A stretch of DNA of 64,000 nucleotides, taken from NCBI GenBank assembly GCA_964567755.1, contig CAZMNW010000019.1:10888-74887 (forward strand). The letters run 5' to 3'. The position numbers were made by a program, and so were the translations under genes. Source of the DNA: DASRJW01 sp964567755 (GTDB lineage: Bacteria; Krumholzibacteriota; Krumholzibacteriia; G020349025). Below are positions 15,549-23,409 of this stretch, piece by piece (positions within the stretch are counted from its first letter, which is position 1; every line of letters begins with the position of its first letter). The notes beneath the pieces are model-generated. The model searched no databases, was not told where the DNA came from, and saw only the letters and a program-made list of their open reading frames with translations.

Positions 15549-17183
15549 TCAAATCGCGCGCAGCGCTGCGAGGAAGGCATCGCCGTAGCGCTCGAGCTTC
15601 ACCGGGCCGATGCCGGACACCTCGAGCAACGCGGCGCGCGTTTGCGGCATGGCGCGTACCATGCCGCGGAGGACAGCGTCGCTGAAGACGATGTAGGCTG
15701 GGACGCCTTCCTCGTCGGCGATGCGTTTGCGCACCGCGCGCAGCCTGTCGAACAATTCTGCCTCGTGCTCGGCGGGGACGAGGCGCGCAGCACCTCCCAG
15801 ATCGGCTGCATCCCGACCGGATGGCGGCGCGATGCCGGCGATCTCGACGGCCGCGGCGTCGCGCTTCTTGCCGCGACCACGCCGCGGCACGAGCGTCACC
15901 AACGCATCGATACCCATGCCGTGACACTGGTCACAAGAGGCACCACAGGGGTCGATTCGCTCGTCGAAGTGGCCGACGAGGGCACGGTGCCGGCAGCCGG
16001 GGCGGTCCAGCAATTCGAACAGCTCGATCGACTTGCGACGTGTCTCCTGGCGGAGCTCCTCGTTCTCGATGTCCGCGAGAAAACGGTCGTACTTGAGAAC
16101 GTCGGCCCACGAGTACAGGATGACGCAGTCGCTTGGCAGCCCGTCGCGACCGGCGCGTCCCATTTCCTGGTACCACGCCTCGATGCTGCGCGGCATGTCG
16201 CGGTGCACGACGAAGCGCACGTTGCTCTTGTCGATGCCCATTCCGAAGGCGACGGTGGCGACGACGACGTCCACCCGGTCGCGTGCGAACGCATCTTGAT
16301 TGCGCGTGCGTTCGGCGTCATCGAGGCCGGCGTGATACGGCAGCGCCCGCACCCCCTGCTGGCGCAACCACTGCGCCGTCTGCTCCACCGACTTGCGGCT
16401 GGCGCAGTAGACGATGCCGCTCTCGCCCGCATGCCGGCGCGCGATTCCAAGGATGTCCTGGCGCGTGACGCGCCCCGTCCCCTTCTTGTGCGACGTGATC
16501 AGCAGATTCGGACGGAAGAACGAGCCCTTGTAGCCGTCGGGTTTGCTCATGCCGAGCTGGCGCAGGATGTCGAGCGCCACACGCCGTGTCGCCGTCGCCG
16601 TCAACGCCAGCACAGGAATGTCACCCAGTTCCTGCTTGAGCCCAAGGAGCTTGCGATACGCCGGACGAAAGTCGTGCCCCCAGTAGCTGATGCAGTGCGC
16701 CTCGTCCACCACGACGAGACTGATGCGACACCCGGCGATGATGCCGCGCAGCGAGCCTTCGAGCCCCTCGGGCGCCACGTAGACGATTTCCAGTTCGCCG
16801 CGTCGCAATTGCGCCAGGCGTTTCTGTCGCTCCTCCCACTCGATGCTCGAGTTCAACATCGTGGCGCGGAAGCCGAGGCGAATCAGTGAATCGACTTGGT
16901 CCTTCATCAGCGAGATGAGCGGCGACACGACGAGCACGGCACCGGGCAGGATCTTGGCGGGAATCTGGAAAGTGATCGACTTGCCGGCGCCCGTCGGCAT
17001 GACGCCGATGCAGTCGCGCCCGCGCAGCACCGCATCGATGAGCTGCTGCTGACCAGGCCGGAACTCGCGGAACCCGAACACCGTCTCCAGCACCTGCTGC
17101 GGATCGCTCAGCTTGGCGGCCGGCGGCCGCAGGGTCGGTTCGAGCAGGGGTCCTCCTGGCCGGGCGGAGATGACTCGGGGCAC
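15549..17183 (-). CDS. recQ: RecQ-family ATP-dependent DNA helicase
   Basis: The protein is about 544 residues from GTG 17183. A CTG at 17147 directly after AGGAGG, or a TTG further upstream, could also start it. Helicase motifs are MPTGAGKSITF (Walker A), DEAHCISYWGHDFRPAY (motif II plus the RecQ aromatic loop), ALTATAT, 'VYCASRKSVEQTAQW' and YQEMGRAGRDG. The RecQ zinc-binding Cys cluster (CRHRALVGHFDE, then CGASCDQC) and a C-terminal HRDC domain are present. It unwinds DNA 3'-5' in recombination and replication repair. The frame stays open upstream into mazF, but that part shows no RecQ homology. Upstream lies a decayed comM fragment. Confidence 0.9.
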   Translation of the reverse strand: MPRVISARPGGPLLEPTLRPPAAKLSDPQQVLETVFGFREFRPGQQQLIDAVLRGRDCIGVMPTGAGKSITFQIPAKILPGAVLVVSPLISLMKDQVDSLIRLGFRATMLNSSIEWEERQKRLAQLRRGELEIVYVAPEGLEGSLRGIIAGCRISLVVVDEAHCISYWGHDFRPAYRKLLGLKQELGDIPVLALTATATRRVALDILRQLGMSKPDGYKGSFFRPNLLITSHKKGTGRVTRQDILGIARRHAGESGIVYCASRKSVEQTAQWLRQQGVRALPYHAGLDDAERTRNQDAFARDRVDVVVATVAFGMGIDKSNVRFVVHRDMPRSIEAWYQEMGRAGRDGLPSDCVILYSWADVLKYDRFLADIENEELRQETRRKSIELFELLDRPGCRHRALVGHFDERIDPCGASCDQCHGMGIDALVTLVPRRGRGKKRDAAAVEIAGIAPPSGRDAADLGGAARLVPAEHEAELFDRLRAVRKRIADEEGVPAYIVFSDAVLRGMVRAMPQTRAALLEVSGIGPVKLERYGDAFLAALRAI

Positions 17184-17234
17184 GGGTGCGAGATTGTAAA
17201 CGGCCGCAGGCCACTCGACCAAGAGCTCATTCCC

Positions 17235-17296
17235 TCGATATCGCCTGGCGCTAGAACTCCACGGCTTCGTTGCCGCAGACGGATGAGCGTGCGCCT
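17235..17296 (-). pseudogene. Decayed duplicate fragment of comM 3' region
   Basis: About 62 bases closely match 18133-18193 inside comM, including two exact 17-base runs (17253-17269 = 18151-18167 and 17279-17295 = 18176-18192). Read in the comM frame it starts RRTLIR, then loses frame through a one-base insertion and hits a TAG. It lies downstream of mazF, so mazEF is bracketed by the intact comM end and this scrap. Confidence 0.75.
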
Positions 17297-17337
17297 CACG
17301 GCGGCCGCGGTCTTCGCGGCACGGCCGATCCGCAATG

Positions 17338-17697
17338 TCATCGAGCCTCCTTGGGATCGACGAGCACCAGGATCCGGGCGACGGTCTCTTCCAAGATCTC
17401 AGGCGGGACGGTGCAGACCCACTTAGCGCCACGAATACGCCAGTCGAGACTCTTCACCTGGTCGGAGAGGATCGCGCCCTTCGCCTTGAGACCCGCTGGG
17501 AGGACGACCTCGAAAGGGTATCCCTTCACCTCCGACGTCACGGGACAGAAGAGGGCCAGCCCCACCTTGCGGTTGTAAGCTCGTGGAGAGAGCACGAGAG
17601 CCGGTCGCCGGCCGGCTTGTTCGTGTCCAGTCGTTGTGTCGAATCGCAGCCAGACGATGTCGCCACGTTCCGGGAGATACCGCCGGCCCACTACCAA
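17338..17697 (-). CDS. mazF: MazF/PemK-family toxin endoribonuclease
   Basis: The 119-residue protein has the MazF fold signature: RGDIVWLRF at the N-terminus, then GRRPALVLSPRAYN with the conserved Arg, CPVTSEVKGYPFEV with the catalytic-type Thr/Ser, and GAILSDQVKSLDW. MazF toxins cleave mRNA at short sequences and are held inactive by MazE. The start overlaps the end of mazE by 7 bases, the classical antitoxin-toxin order. The pair is wedged between comM and recQ next to a comM scrap, suggesting local acquisition or rearrangement. Confidence 0.9.
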   Translation of the reverse strand: MVVGRRYLPERGDIVWLRFDTTTGHEQAGRRPALVLSPRAYNRKVGLALFCPVTSEVKGYPFEVVLPAGLKAKGAILSDQVKSLDWRIRGAKWVCTVPPEILEETVARILVLVDPKEAR

Positions 17698-17933
17698 GCC
17701 TCTCGTCCTGTAGGCTCTGAGGACGTCACCTCTGCGTGCAGATTGCTCGCCTTCACGGTTCCCAGAAGCTCGGCCAGCAGATACTTCCTGCGACGCACAG
17801 GTCGCACGACGAGGACACCATTCCGGATGGAGATATCGACCACCGAGCCATCTTCGACTCGGGCTTCATCCGCGTACGCCTTGGGGATGCGCAACCCGAG
17901 ACTGTTCCCCCACTTCTGCACCTTCGTCACCAC
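17691..17933 (-). CDS. mazE: MazE/AbrB-type antitoxin
   Basis: The GTG at 17933, 5 bases after GGAGG, gives an 80-residue protein beginning with the swapped-hairpin AbrB DNA-binding domain: VTKVQKWGNSLGLRIPKA, then VEDGSVVDISIRNGVLVV. The C-terminal 30 residues (basic, then acidic SSEPTG) would wrap the toxin. MazE neutralises MazF and usually represses its own promoter. The AT-rich element between the promoter and the start (17948-17963) would be the natural operator. Confidence 0.88.
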   Translation of the reverse strand: MVTKVQKWGNSLGLRIPKAYADEARVEDGSVVDISIRNGVLVVRPVRRRKYLLAELLGTVKASNLHAEVTSSEPTGREAW

Positions 17934-17957
17934 GGACACCTCCACGACTATACAATG

Positions 17958-17987
17958 AATATACGGCGACTCCTGGCCAGCCGTCAA
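17958..17987 (-). promoter_or_regulatory. mazEF promoter
   Basis: On the minus strand TTGACG (17987-17982) and TATATT (17963-17958) are separated by 18 bases, followed by ATTGTATAG and the mazE start. The -35 overlaps the comM stop codon. The AT-rich dyad-like block around the -10 could be the MazE operator. Confidence 0.65.
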
Positions 17988-19576
17988 CGGGGTTGTCTGC
18001 CGGAGTCCTGGATCCTGTATTGCAGCGCCTCGGCGACGTGCTGCACATCGATGTCGCTCGCACCCTCGAGATCCGCGATCGTGCGCGCGACGGCGAGCGC
18101 GCGATCGAAAGCGCGGACGCTCAGATGCCACTTCGACATCGCCCGGCGCAAGAACTCCACGGCTTCGCGCCGGGGACGGATGAGCGTGCGCCGCAACTCG
18201 GGTGTCACCTGCGCGTTGCAGTGGACGGTGGCGAAGCTCGCATAGCGCTGCTGTTGGCGCTCTCGCGCCGCAGCGATGCGTGTCCGGAGTAGCGCCGACT
18301 CTGTCGCTGCAAGTGGTGAATGCGCGGGCGATTCCTCGAAGACGAATCCCACCTTCTCAGCCGGCGGCACGCCGACCTCGATGCGGAGATCGATGCGATC
18401 GAGGATGGGCCCGGAGAGTTTCGACTGATAGCGCTGCACCTCCCCCGGCGCGCAGCGACATGGCTTCTTCGGATGTCCCAGGTTGCCACACGGACACGAG
18501 TTCATTGCTGCGACGAGTTGAAATCGCGCCGGGAACGAGACCGTGGCGTTGGCGCGCGCCAATCGGATCACGCCTTCCTCGAGCGGCTGGCGCAACAGAT
18601 CCAGGAGACGGCGCGGAAACTCGGGCAGCTCGTCGAGAAAAAGCGCGCCGTGCTGCGCCCGCGTGATCTCGCCGGGAACGACGGGACGTCCGCCGCCCAC
18701 GAGCGCCGGCACGGTGATCGTGTGATGCGGCGCGCGGAATGGACGCTCGACTCGAGCCGCTGCCGCGGCTTCATGCTGCCCGCATACCGATAGCACTTGG
18801 CGCACATCGAGTGCCTCTTCGGGCGCGAGCGGTGGTAGCAGCCCGGGAAGGCAACGCGCCAGCATGCTCTTGCCGACACCGGGAGGTCCGGCCATGAGCA
18901 CGTGATGTCCGCCGGCGGCCGCGACGACGAGGGCGCGTTTCGCTATCTCCTGGCCGTGGACCATCGAATAATCGAGACCGCTCGGCGCCGTGGGTTCTAG
19001 GAGATTCGGAGTCGCAGGTAGCGGTGAAGCAAGTGCCGTGGTCAACCGCCGGCGACTGGCAGGCGGCAGGTGCCCGGTGAAGTCCGCCGCCTCGCGCAAC
19101 GTCCTGCAGCCAATGACCTCGAGTCCAGGCACCAACTCGGCTTCGGCGATGTTGTCGTACGGGACGAGCAACCGGCGCACGCCGAGACGTCGCATGGCGA
19201 TGGCGATCGGCAACACGCCGCGCGCCGGACGCAGGGCGCCATCGAGCGCCAACTCGCCGAGCACGCAGACGCCCGACAGATCCTCGCCCGCGTACTGCTT
19301 CGATGCCTTCAGGATCCCGAGCGCGATCGATAGATCGAACGCCGCACCTTCCTTCGGCAGATCGGCCGGCGCCAAGTTGACGGTGACGCGCCGCTCGGGA
19401 ACCTCGAAACCACAATTGAGCAGCGCCGCGACCACGCGCTCACGGCTCTCCCGCACCGCCGGGCTCGGAAGCCCCACGATGTGAAAGGCACGCAGACCCC
19501 GCTGCAGGTCGACCTCGACCGCGAGCGGGATGCCGTCCAGCCCGTGGACAGCGGCCGACAACACGGTTGCAAGCAT
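17984..19576 (-). CDS. comM: ComM/YifB-family AAA+ ATPase (Mg-chelatase-like)
   Basis: The 530-residue protein begins MLATVLSAAVHGLDGIPLAV, the standard ComM N-terminus, so ATG 19576 is chosen over longer openings. It has the N-terminal ChlI-like domain, then a AAA+ core with GPPGVGKSMLARCLPG (Walker A), FRAPHHT, the Walker B region GALFLDELPEF, 'AAMNSCPCGNLGHP' with a CxCG/C cluster, and a C-terminal Mg_chelatase_C domain. ComM is a hexameric branch-migration helicase used in natural transformation. No other competence genes are nearby, although pilT genes lie about 10 kb away. Confidence 0.92.
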   Translation of the reverse strand: MLATVLSAAVHGLDGIPLAVEVDLQRGLRAFHIVGLPSPAVRESRERVVAALLNCGFEVPERRVTVNLAPADLPKEGAAFDLSIALGILKASKQYAGEDLSGVCVLGELALDGALRPARGVLPIAIAMRRLGVRRLLVPYDNIAEAELVPGLEVIGCRTLREAADFTGHLPPASRRRLTTALASPLPATPNLLEPTAPSGLDYSMVHGQEIAKRALVVAAAGGHHVLMAGPPGVGKSMLARCLPGLLPPLAPEEALDVRQVLSVCGQHEAAAAARVERPFRAPHHTITVPALVGGGRPVVPGEITRAQHGALFLDELPEFPRRLLDLLRQPLEEGVIRLARANATVSFPARFQLVAAMNSCPCGNLGHPKKPCRCAPGEVQRYQSKLSGPILDRIDLRIEVGVPPAEKVGFVFEESPAHSPLAATESALLRTRIAAARERQQQRYASFATVHCNAQVTPELRRTLIRPRREAVEFLRRAMSKWHLSVRAFDRALAVARTIADLEGASDIDVQHVAEALQYRIQDSGRQPR

Positions 19577-19691
19577 GTGGGGGGAGGTGATCGGGCGCGG
19601 CTTCTCCCGCGTGCTGGCGCATGAACCGCGCCAGCCGCGGGCAATGACACGTGCGGAGGGCGAATCGATCGGGATGGCAAAAAACGACGGC

Positions 19692-20411
19692 CTATGGACG
19701 ATACAGTTCCTTGACCACGGACCAGCTCTGATTCTCGACGGCAACCGCGATCATGAAGTGGGCCCACTCCTCGAAGCCGTCGTTGGTCGCGTAGTTGCCG
19801 CCGCTGGCACCGAACTTCGAGTATAGGTACAAGGACTGGTCGTCCAGTCCGGCAAAGCGGTACGCCGGAACGTAGAGGAACATGTCTCCCGAGCCGCTAC
19901 CCGAGTTCAACGAGTAATCGAGCAGCACGCGGTTCCCCGCGCCCATGTCATAGACGAGGTTGGAGGCGAATAGCGCCGCATTGCTCGAAAGTGCTGGATC
20001 CGCCGATGTATAGATCTTGAGCTCGTCCAGCGACAGCAACGGGTTCGCGCCCGTTTGATTGATGTCGAGCAGGAAGCGCAGGTAGAGCATCCCATCGTGT
20101 CGCACCGGCATGAGCGTGCCCACGAGCAGCGAATGTGTCCACCCCCCGGGTTTGACGTCCGCAAGGTCGCCTCGCAAGGGGCTGTGATCGGTATTGAAGC
20201 CCTGCTCCGACCCATTGTGTGCAAGGCGCACGAATGGATCGATGACACCCGTTCCTGTGGGCTGGGGATCGGCCTGGAAGAAGAGAGCTTCGCCGACGAA
20301 ACCGGCTGCGCCCGGGGTGGTGAGATCCAAGTCCGCCGCGCCGGCTGTCGTCGCGCCGACGAGCAGCCCGGCCGACGAAACCATCAGTCGAAGCATACGC
20401 TTTCCGGTCAT
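19692..20411 (-). CDS. Secreted protein of unknown function, paralogue A
   Basis: The 239-residue product starts at ATG 20411 after a GGGAG site and has a signal peptide ending AGAADLDL. I do not recognise the family. Visible blocks shared with the neighbour are 'PQPTGTGVIDPFVR', 'GSEQGFNTDHSPL', 'LRFLLDINQTGANPLLSL', 'LDYSLNSGSGSGDMFLY' and 'TNDGFEEWAHF'. They suggest a beta-sandwich that may bind a ligand or form a surface layer. It ends ENQSWSVVKELYRP, matching the W-x-x-V-K tail of the lamin-tail protein. Its own promoter lies at 20531. Confidence 0.8.
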   Translation of the reverse strand: MTGKRMLRLMVSSAGLLVGATTAGAADLDLTTPGAAGFVGEALFFQADPQPTGTGVIDPFVRLAHNGSEQGFNTDHSPLRGDLADVKPGGWTHSLLVGTLMPVRHDGMLYLRFLLDINQTGANPLLSLDELKIYTSADPALSSNAALFASNLVYDMGAGNRVLLDYSLNSGSGSGDMFLYVPAYRFAGLDDQSLYLYSKFGASGGNYATNDGFEEWAHFMIAVAVENQSWSVVKELYRP

Positions 20412-20749
20412 GACCGAACTCCCTGCCACGATTGTCGCGCAAGCGCTGTGTCACGAGGGCGATGAGTCGGCCAATGCCCGGTCGGAGGGAGCGCGAACGA
20501 GCCGAAGGCGGAGTCTCACTTTGCAGATAAAGAGTAGCGGAATCGGGCGCTCCGTCAACACTGCAAATTTTGCGTGGTTGTGGGTGACGCCCCTGTGGAG
20601 CGCGCTCCGAGCTTGGTTCCGGGCGACTACGGTCCGTGGGCGCCCGTGAGCCACGCAGTTGCCGGCTCCGGAGCCATGAACGACATCGCCCTCCGCCAGC
20701 GGTGACGCGGGCGGAGGGCGAATCGATCGGGAGCGCAGAAAACGACGGT
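20412..20749. other. Intergenic region between the tandem paralogues
   Basis: The 338 bases hold the leader and promoter of paralogue A (20531-20558) and the 3' flank of paralogue B, which repeats the flank of paralogue A. No further gene was seen. Confidence 0.7.
20531..20558 (-). promoter_or_regulatory. Promoter of paralogue A
   Basis: On the minus strand TTGACG (20558-20553) and TACTCT (20536-20531) are separated by 16 bases. The motif CGATTCCGCTACTCTTT is conserved upstream of paralogue B. Confidence 0.55.
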
Positions 20750-21472
20750 CTATGGACGATACAGTTGCTTGACCGCGGACCAGCTCTGATTCTCGACGGC
20801 AACCGCCATCATGACGTGCGCCCATTCCTCGAAGCCGTCGTTCGTGGCGTAGACGCCACCGCTCGAACCGAACTTCGAGTACAGGTACAGGTACTGGTCT
20901 TCGAGCCCCGCGAAGACAGAGGCCGGGAGGTAGAGGAACATGTCGCCCGAGCCGCTACCCGAGTTCAACGAGTAATCGAGAAGCACACGGTTTCCCGCGC
21001 CGATGTCATAGGCGAGGTTCTCGGCGAACAGCGCCGCATTGCTGGAGAGTGCCGGATCCGCCGACGTATAGATCCTGAGCTCGTCGAGCGACAGCAGCGG
21101 GTTCGCTCCCGTCTGATTGATGTCGAGCAAGAAGCGCATATAGAGGACGCCTTCGTGCAGGACCGGCAGCAACGCGCCCACCAGCAGCGAATGTGTCCAC
21201 GGCCCAGGTTTGACGTCTGCAAGATCCCCCTTGAGCGGGCTATGATCGGTGTTGAAGCCCTGCTCCGAACCGTCGTTCATCAGGCGCACGAAAGGATCGA
21301 TCACGCCCGTGCCCGTGGGCTGCGGATCGGACTGCAGGAAGAGCGCGGCAGCGATGAAACCGGATGCTCCCGCAGTGGTGAGATCCAGATCCGCCGCGCC
21401 CGCTCCCGTCGCGCCGACGAACAGGCCAGCCAGGGTCAAAACAAACAAGGGAAGCATTCGCTTTTGGGTCAT
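20750..21472 (-). CDS. Secreted protein of unknown function, paralogue B
   Basis: The 240-residue product starts at ATG 21472, 6 bases after AGGAG, with a signal peptide ending GAGAADLDL. It aligns with paralogue A along its full length, with roughly four of five residues the same by eye. Differences cluster in the signal peptide and a few loops (FVGEALFFQA versus FIAAALFLQS). It ends ENQSWSAVKQLYRP. Purifying constraint on both copies suggests that both are expressed. Confidence 0.8.
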   Translation of the reverse strand: MTQKRMLPLFVLTLAGLFVGATGAGAADLDLTTAGASGFIAAALFLQSDPQPTGTGVIDPFVRLMNDGSEQGFNTDHSPLKGDLADVKPGPWTHSLLVGALLPVLHEGVLYMRFLLDINQTGANPLLSLDELRIYTSADPALSSNAALFAENLAYDIGAGNRVLLDYSLNSGSGSGDMFLYLPASVFAGLEDQYLYLYSKFGSSGGVYATNDGFEEWAHVMMAVAVENQSWSAVKQLYRP

Positions 21473-21592
21473 GTCGAACTCCTGCCGCGATGCATCCGAG
21501 CGGATGCGGTGTGTCACGAACGTGTTCGATCGACCCAAGCCCGAGAGGACGAGCGAAAGAGCCGACGGCGGAGAATCGCTTTGATGTGGCAA

Positions 21593-21622
21593 AGAGTAAC
21601 GGAATCGGTTCCACCATGACCA
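21593..21622 (-). promoter_or_regulatory. Promoter region of paralogue B
   Basis: On the minus strand TGGTCA (21622-21617) and TACTCT (21598-21593) are separated by 18 bases. The -10 block matches paralogue A but the -35 is weaker, so the copies may differ in strength. Confidence 0.4.
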
Positions 21623-21692
21623 CTGCATATTTTGCCGGTGGCGCATCCGCGCTCCTGGGAACCGCGCCTGGGGCTCGGATCCGCATCGCCTG

Positions 21693-22379
21693 TCAGCGCA
21701 CCACCTTGTAATGCAAGAAAAGCTCGCCCGCTGGACTGGCGTGGTGAACGAGCAGCTCGAGCCGTGGCGCCACCGCCGCAAGAAATCCAGCTCCCCCGAC
21801 AGCGCTCGGTGCCGGACCTCCGAGCAGGACGGGGCAGAGCGTGAGGTACAGCTCGTCGATCAGATTCTGTTCGAGCAGGGCGAACACGAGCTCACCCCCC
21901 CCTTCGATCAAGATCTCGGCGCAGCCACGCGCCTGCAGAGCTTCGATCATCCGCGCCAAGTCGCTCCTCCCCGGTGAACGGTCGGGCAGGGTGAGGACGC
22001 TGGCGAAACGCGCCACCGAATCGACGCGCGCGCGGGCAGCGGTCTCCGAGGTGAAGACCAGCGTGTCGATGCCCGGCGTGCCGAAGAATCGGCTGCCACG
22101 GACGCGCAACTCGAGCCCATGGGAAACCAGCACGTGGAGTGGCTGGGCGCTCCGCCCCGCCGCCCGGCGCGCGTCGATGAGGTCGGGGTCGGAGAGCAGG
22201 AGGCTCGGATCTTCGTCGCGCAGCGTGCCGGCGCCGATGACCACGGCGTCGCTTCGGGCGCGCAGCACCTGCATCTGTCGCTTATCCGCGGCGCTGCCGA
22301 AGCCGAACTTCTCGCGCCCCACCGTCCCGATCTTGCCGTCGACGCTGCTGGCCAGGTTGACGAACACCCGTCGTGTCAC
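21693..22379 (-). CDS. RibD C-terminal-type (DHFR-fold) pteridine/pyrimidine reductase
   Basis: The GTG at 22379 overlaps the upstream stop (GTGA) and gives 228 residues. The NADPH-dependent RibD_C/DHFR fold shows in TRRVFVNLASSVDGKIG, the 'LRARSDAVVIGAGTLRDEDP' block, 'ILIEGGGELVFALLEQNLID' and 'LTLCPVLLGG'. There is no deaminase domain, so this is a stand-alone reductase as in archaeal RibD/ArfC or dihydropterin reductases. Coupling to an MptA-type GTP cyclohydrolase suggests a role in pterin (folate or methanopterin-like) biosynthesis rather than riboflavin (inference). Confidence 0.8.
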   Translation of the reverse strand: MTRRVFVNLASSVDGKIGTVGREKFGFGSAADKRQMQVLRARSDAVVIGAGTLRDEDPSLLLSDPDLIDARRAAGRSAQPLHVLVSHGLELRVRGSRFFGTPGIDTLVFTSETAARARVDSVARFASVLTLPDRSPGRSDLARMIEALQARGCAEILIEGGGELVFALLEQNLIDELYLTLCPVLLGGPAPSAVGGAGFLAAVAPRLELLVHHASPAGELFLHYKVVR

Positions 22380-23365
22380 CGCACGACCTTCCACAGCTCC
22401 GCGACCGGCGTTTCCAGTTCGCTCACGATGTCGAAGTCGTGAATGGACTCCATGCTGGTGGATGCGAGCGCGAGCGTGCTGCCGGCGAACTCCTTGCCGA
22501 GCGCACGAGCGACGGCCGAGGCGATCTGCCGCGTCGCATCCTCGATGAACTGCGGATTGCGGTGGGCGCGATAGACCAGGTGCAACTCGAACTCGCGCGG
22601 CAGCGTATTCTGCACCCGAAACACGCAAGTCTCCACCGCGGCGAAGAGCGACTGGAACGGCAGCAGCCCTGGCAAGTTCCGCACTTCGATGCGCGTGAAG
22701 CAACGCTGCGAATGGGTGAGCAAGGGCGCCACTTGCTCGAGCGCGGCGTCGATGTCACCGCGCGCCTGCAGCAAGGCATGTTTATAGGTCTGTTGCACGC
22801 ACGGGCAAGCGGTGATGTGGTGGATGGCGAAGCCGGCCGATTCGCTCCATTGCCCCTGTTGCAAGGTCGCCGTCGCCTGTAACCCCACGTGCTCGAGCGA
22901 AACCTTGTCCTTGTCGTCCTTCCAGCCTTCGACGCGTTCCAGGTAGCTGAGCGTGCCGCCGGCCGTGACCGCGGCCCCGCCGCCATACTCCTTGGCGCTC
23001 AAAGCTTCCGCCAGCCAGCGTGCGTACTCCTGCAGCGATCCATGCACGAGCTGCACGCCCTCGGCCAGCAGGCTGCCGATGCGCGACGTGTGGATGCCGC
23101 GCTTGTCGGCGGGCACCTCCGTCGTGAGCTGCACGGAAGCGTCCAGGCTTACTTCACGGTCCGAACCGAAAGGATCGCGCAGGCGCAACGGCACGTGCTC
23201 GCGCACCAGGCCGACCCGCGGCAACGCGATGCCGATCTGCGGCCGCTGATACGGGATGTCGTCCCCCGCGGCATCCATGGCGCGCAGCACGTCTTCGGCT
23301 GGCGCCCCGAACGTCGTGTCGAAACGGGGCTGTGCACGCGGATCGAAGACTTTCGGGTCCATCAT
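22376..23365 (-). CDS. folE2: GTP cyclohydrolase, FolE2/MptA family (MptA-type motif)
   Basis: The 329-residue protein belongs to the FolE2/MptA (COG1469) family. It shows RGIHTSRIGSL near the N-terminus, ITACPCVQ (Cys187, Cys189), LLTHSQRCFTRIEVR and NPQFIEDATRQ, then MESIHDFD. Bacterial FolE2 usually reads LCPCSKEI, whereas archaeal MptA reads ITACPCAQ; this protein matches the archaeal form. Both open the GTP imidazole ring to start pterin synthesis, MptA using Fe(II) and giving the cyclic phosphate. It is coupled to the downstream reductase and starts 44 bases after the RND gene, so it may be co-transcribed with it. Confidence 0.85.
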   Translation of the reverse strand: MMDPKVFDPRAQPRFDTTFGAPAEDVLRAMDAAGDDIPYQRPQIGIALPRVGLVREHVPLRLRDPFGSDREVSLDASVQLTTEVPADKRGIHTSRIGSLLAEGVQLVHGSLQEYARWLAEALSAKEYGGGAAVTAGGTLSYLERVEGWKDDKDKVSLEHVGLQATATLQQGQWSESAGFAIHHITACPCVQQTYKHALLQARGDIDAALEQVAPLLTHSQRCFTRIEVRNLPGLLPFQSLFAAVETCVFRVQNTLPREFELHLVYRAHRNPQFIEDATRQIASAVARALGKEFAGSTLALASTSMESIHDFDIVSELETPVAELWKVVR

Positions 23366-23409
23366 TCATCCTTGCGCTGTCGCGTCAGGCGCAGCAGCTG
23401 GAGACAACG

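Larger units (their letters stand above)
19653..20573. repeat. Tandem duplication, unit 1
   Basis: This unit and 20711-21635 are direct repeats of about 920 bases. Each holds one secreted-protein gene, its upstream promoter-like region and about 40 bases of 3' flank (shared GCGGAGGGCGAATCGATCGG). Similarity continues outside the coding frame, showing a segmental tandem duplication. Confidence 0.85.
20711..21635. repeat. Tandem duplication, unit 2
   Basis: Second copy of the unit at 19653-20573, in direct orientation, including coding region, leader and 3' flank. Confidence 0.85.

Noticed and set aside
17184..17432. N-terminal extension of RecQ to the ATG at 17432
   Set aside because: It would overlap mazF and the comM scrap and has no RecQ homology.
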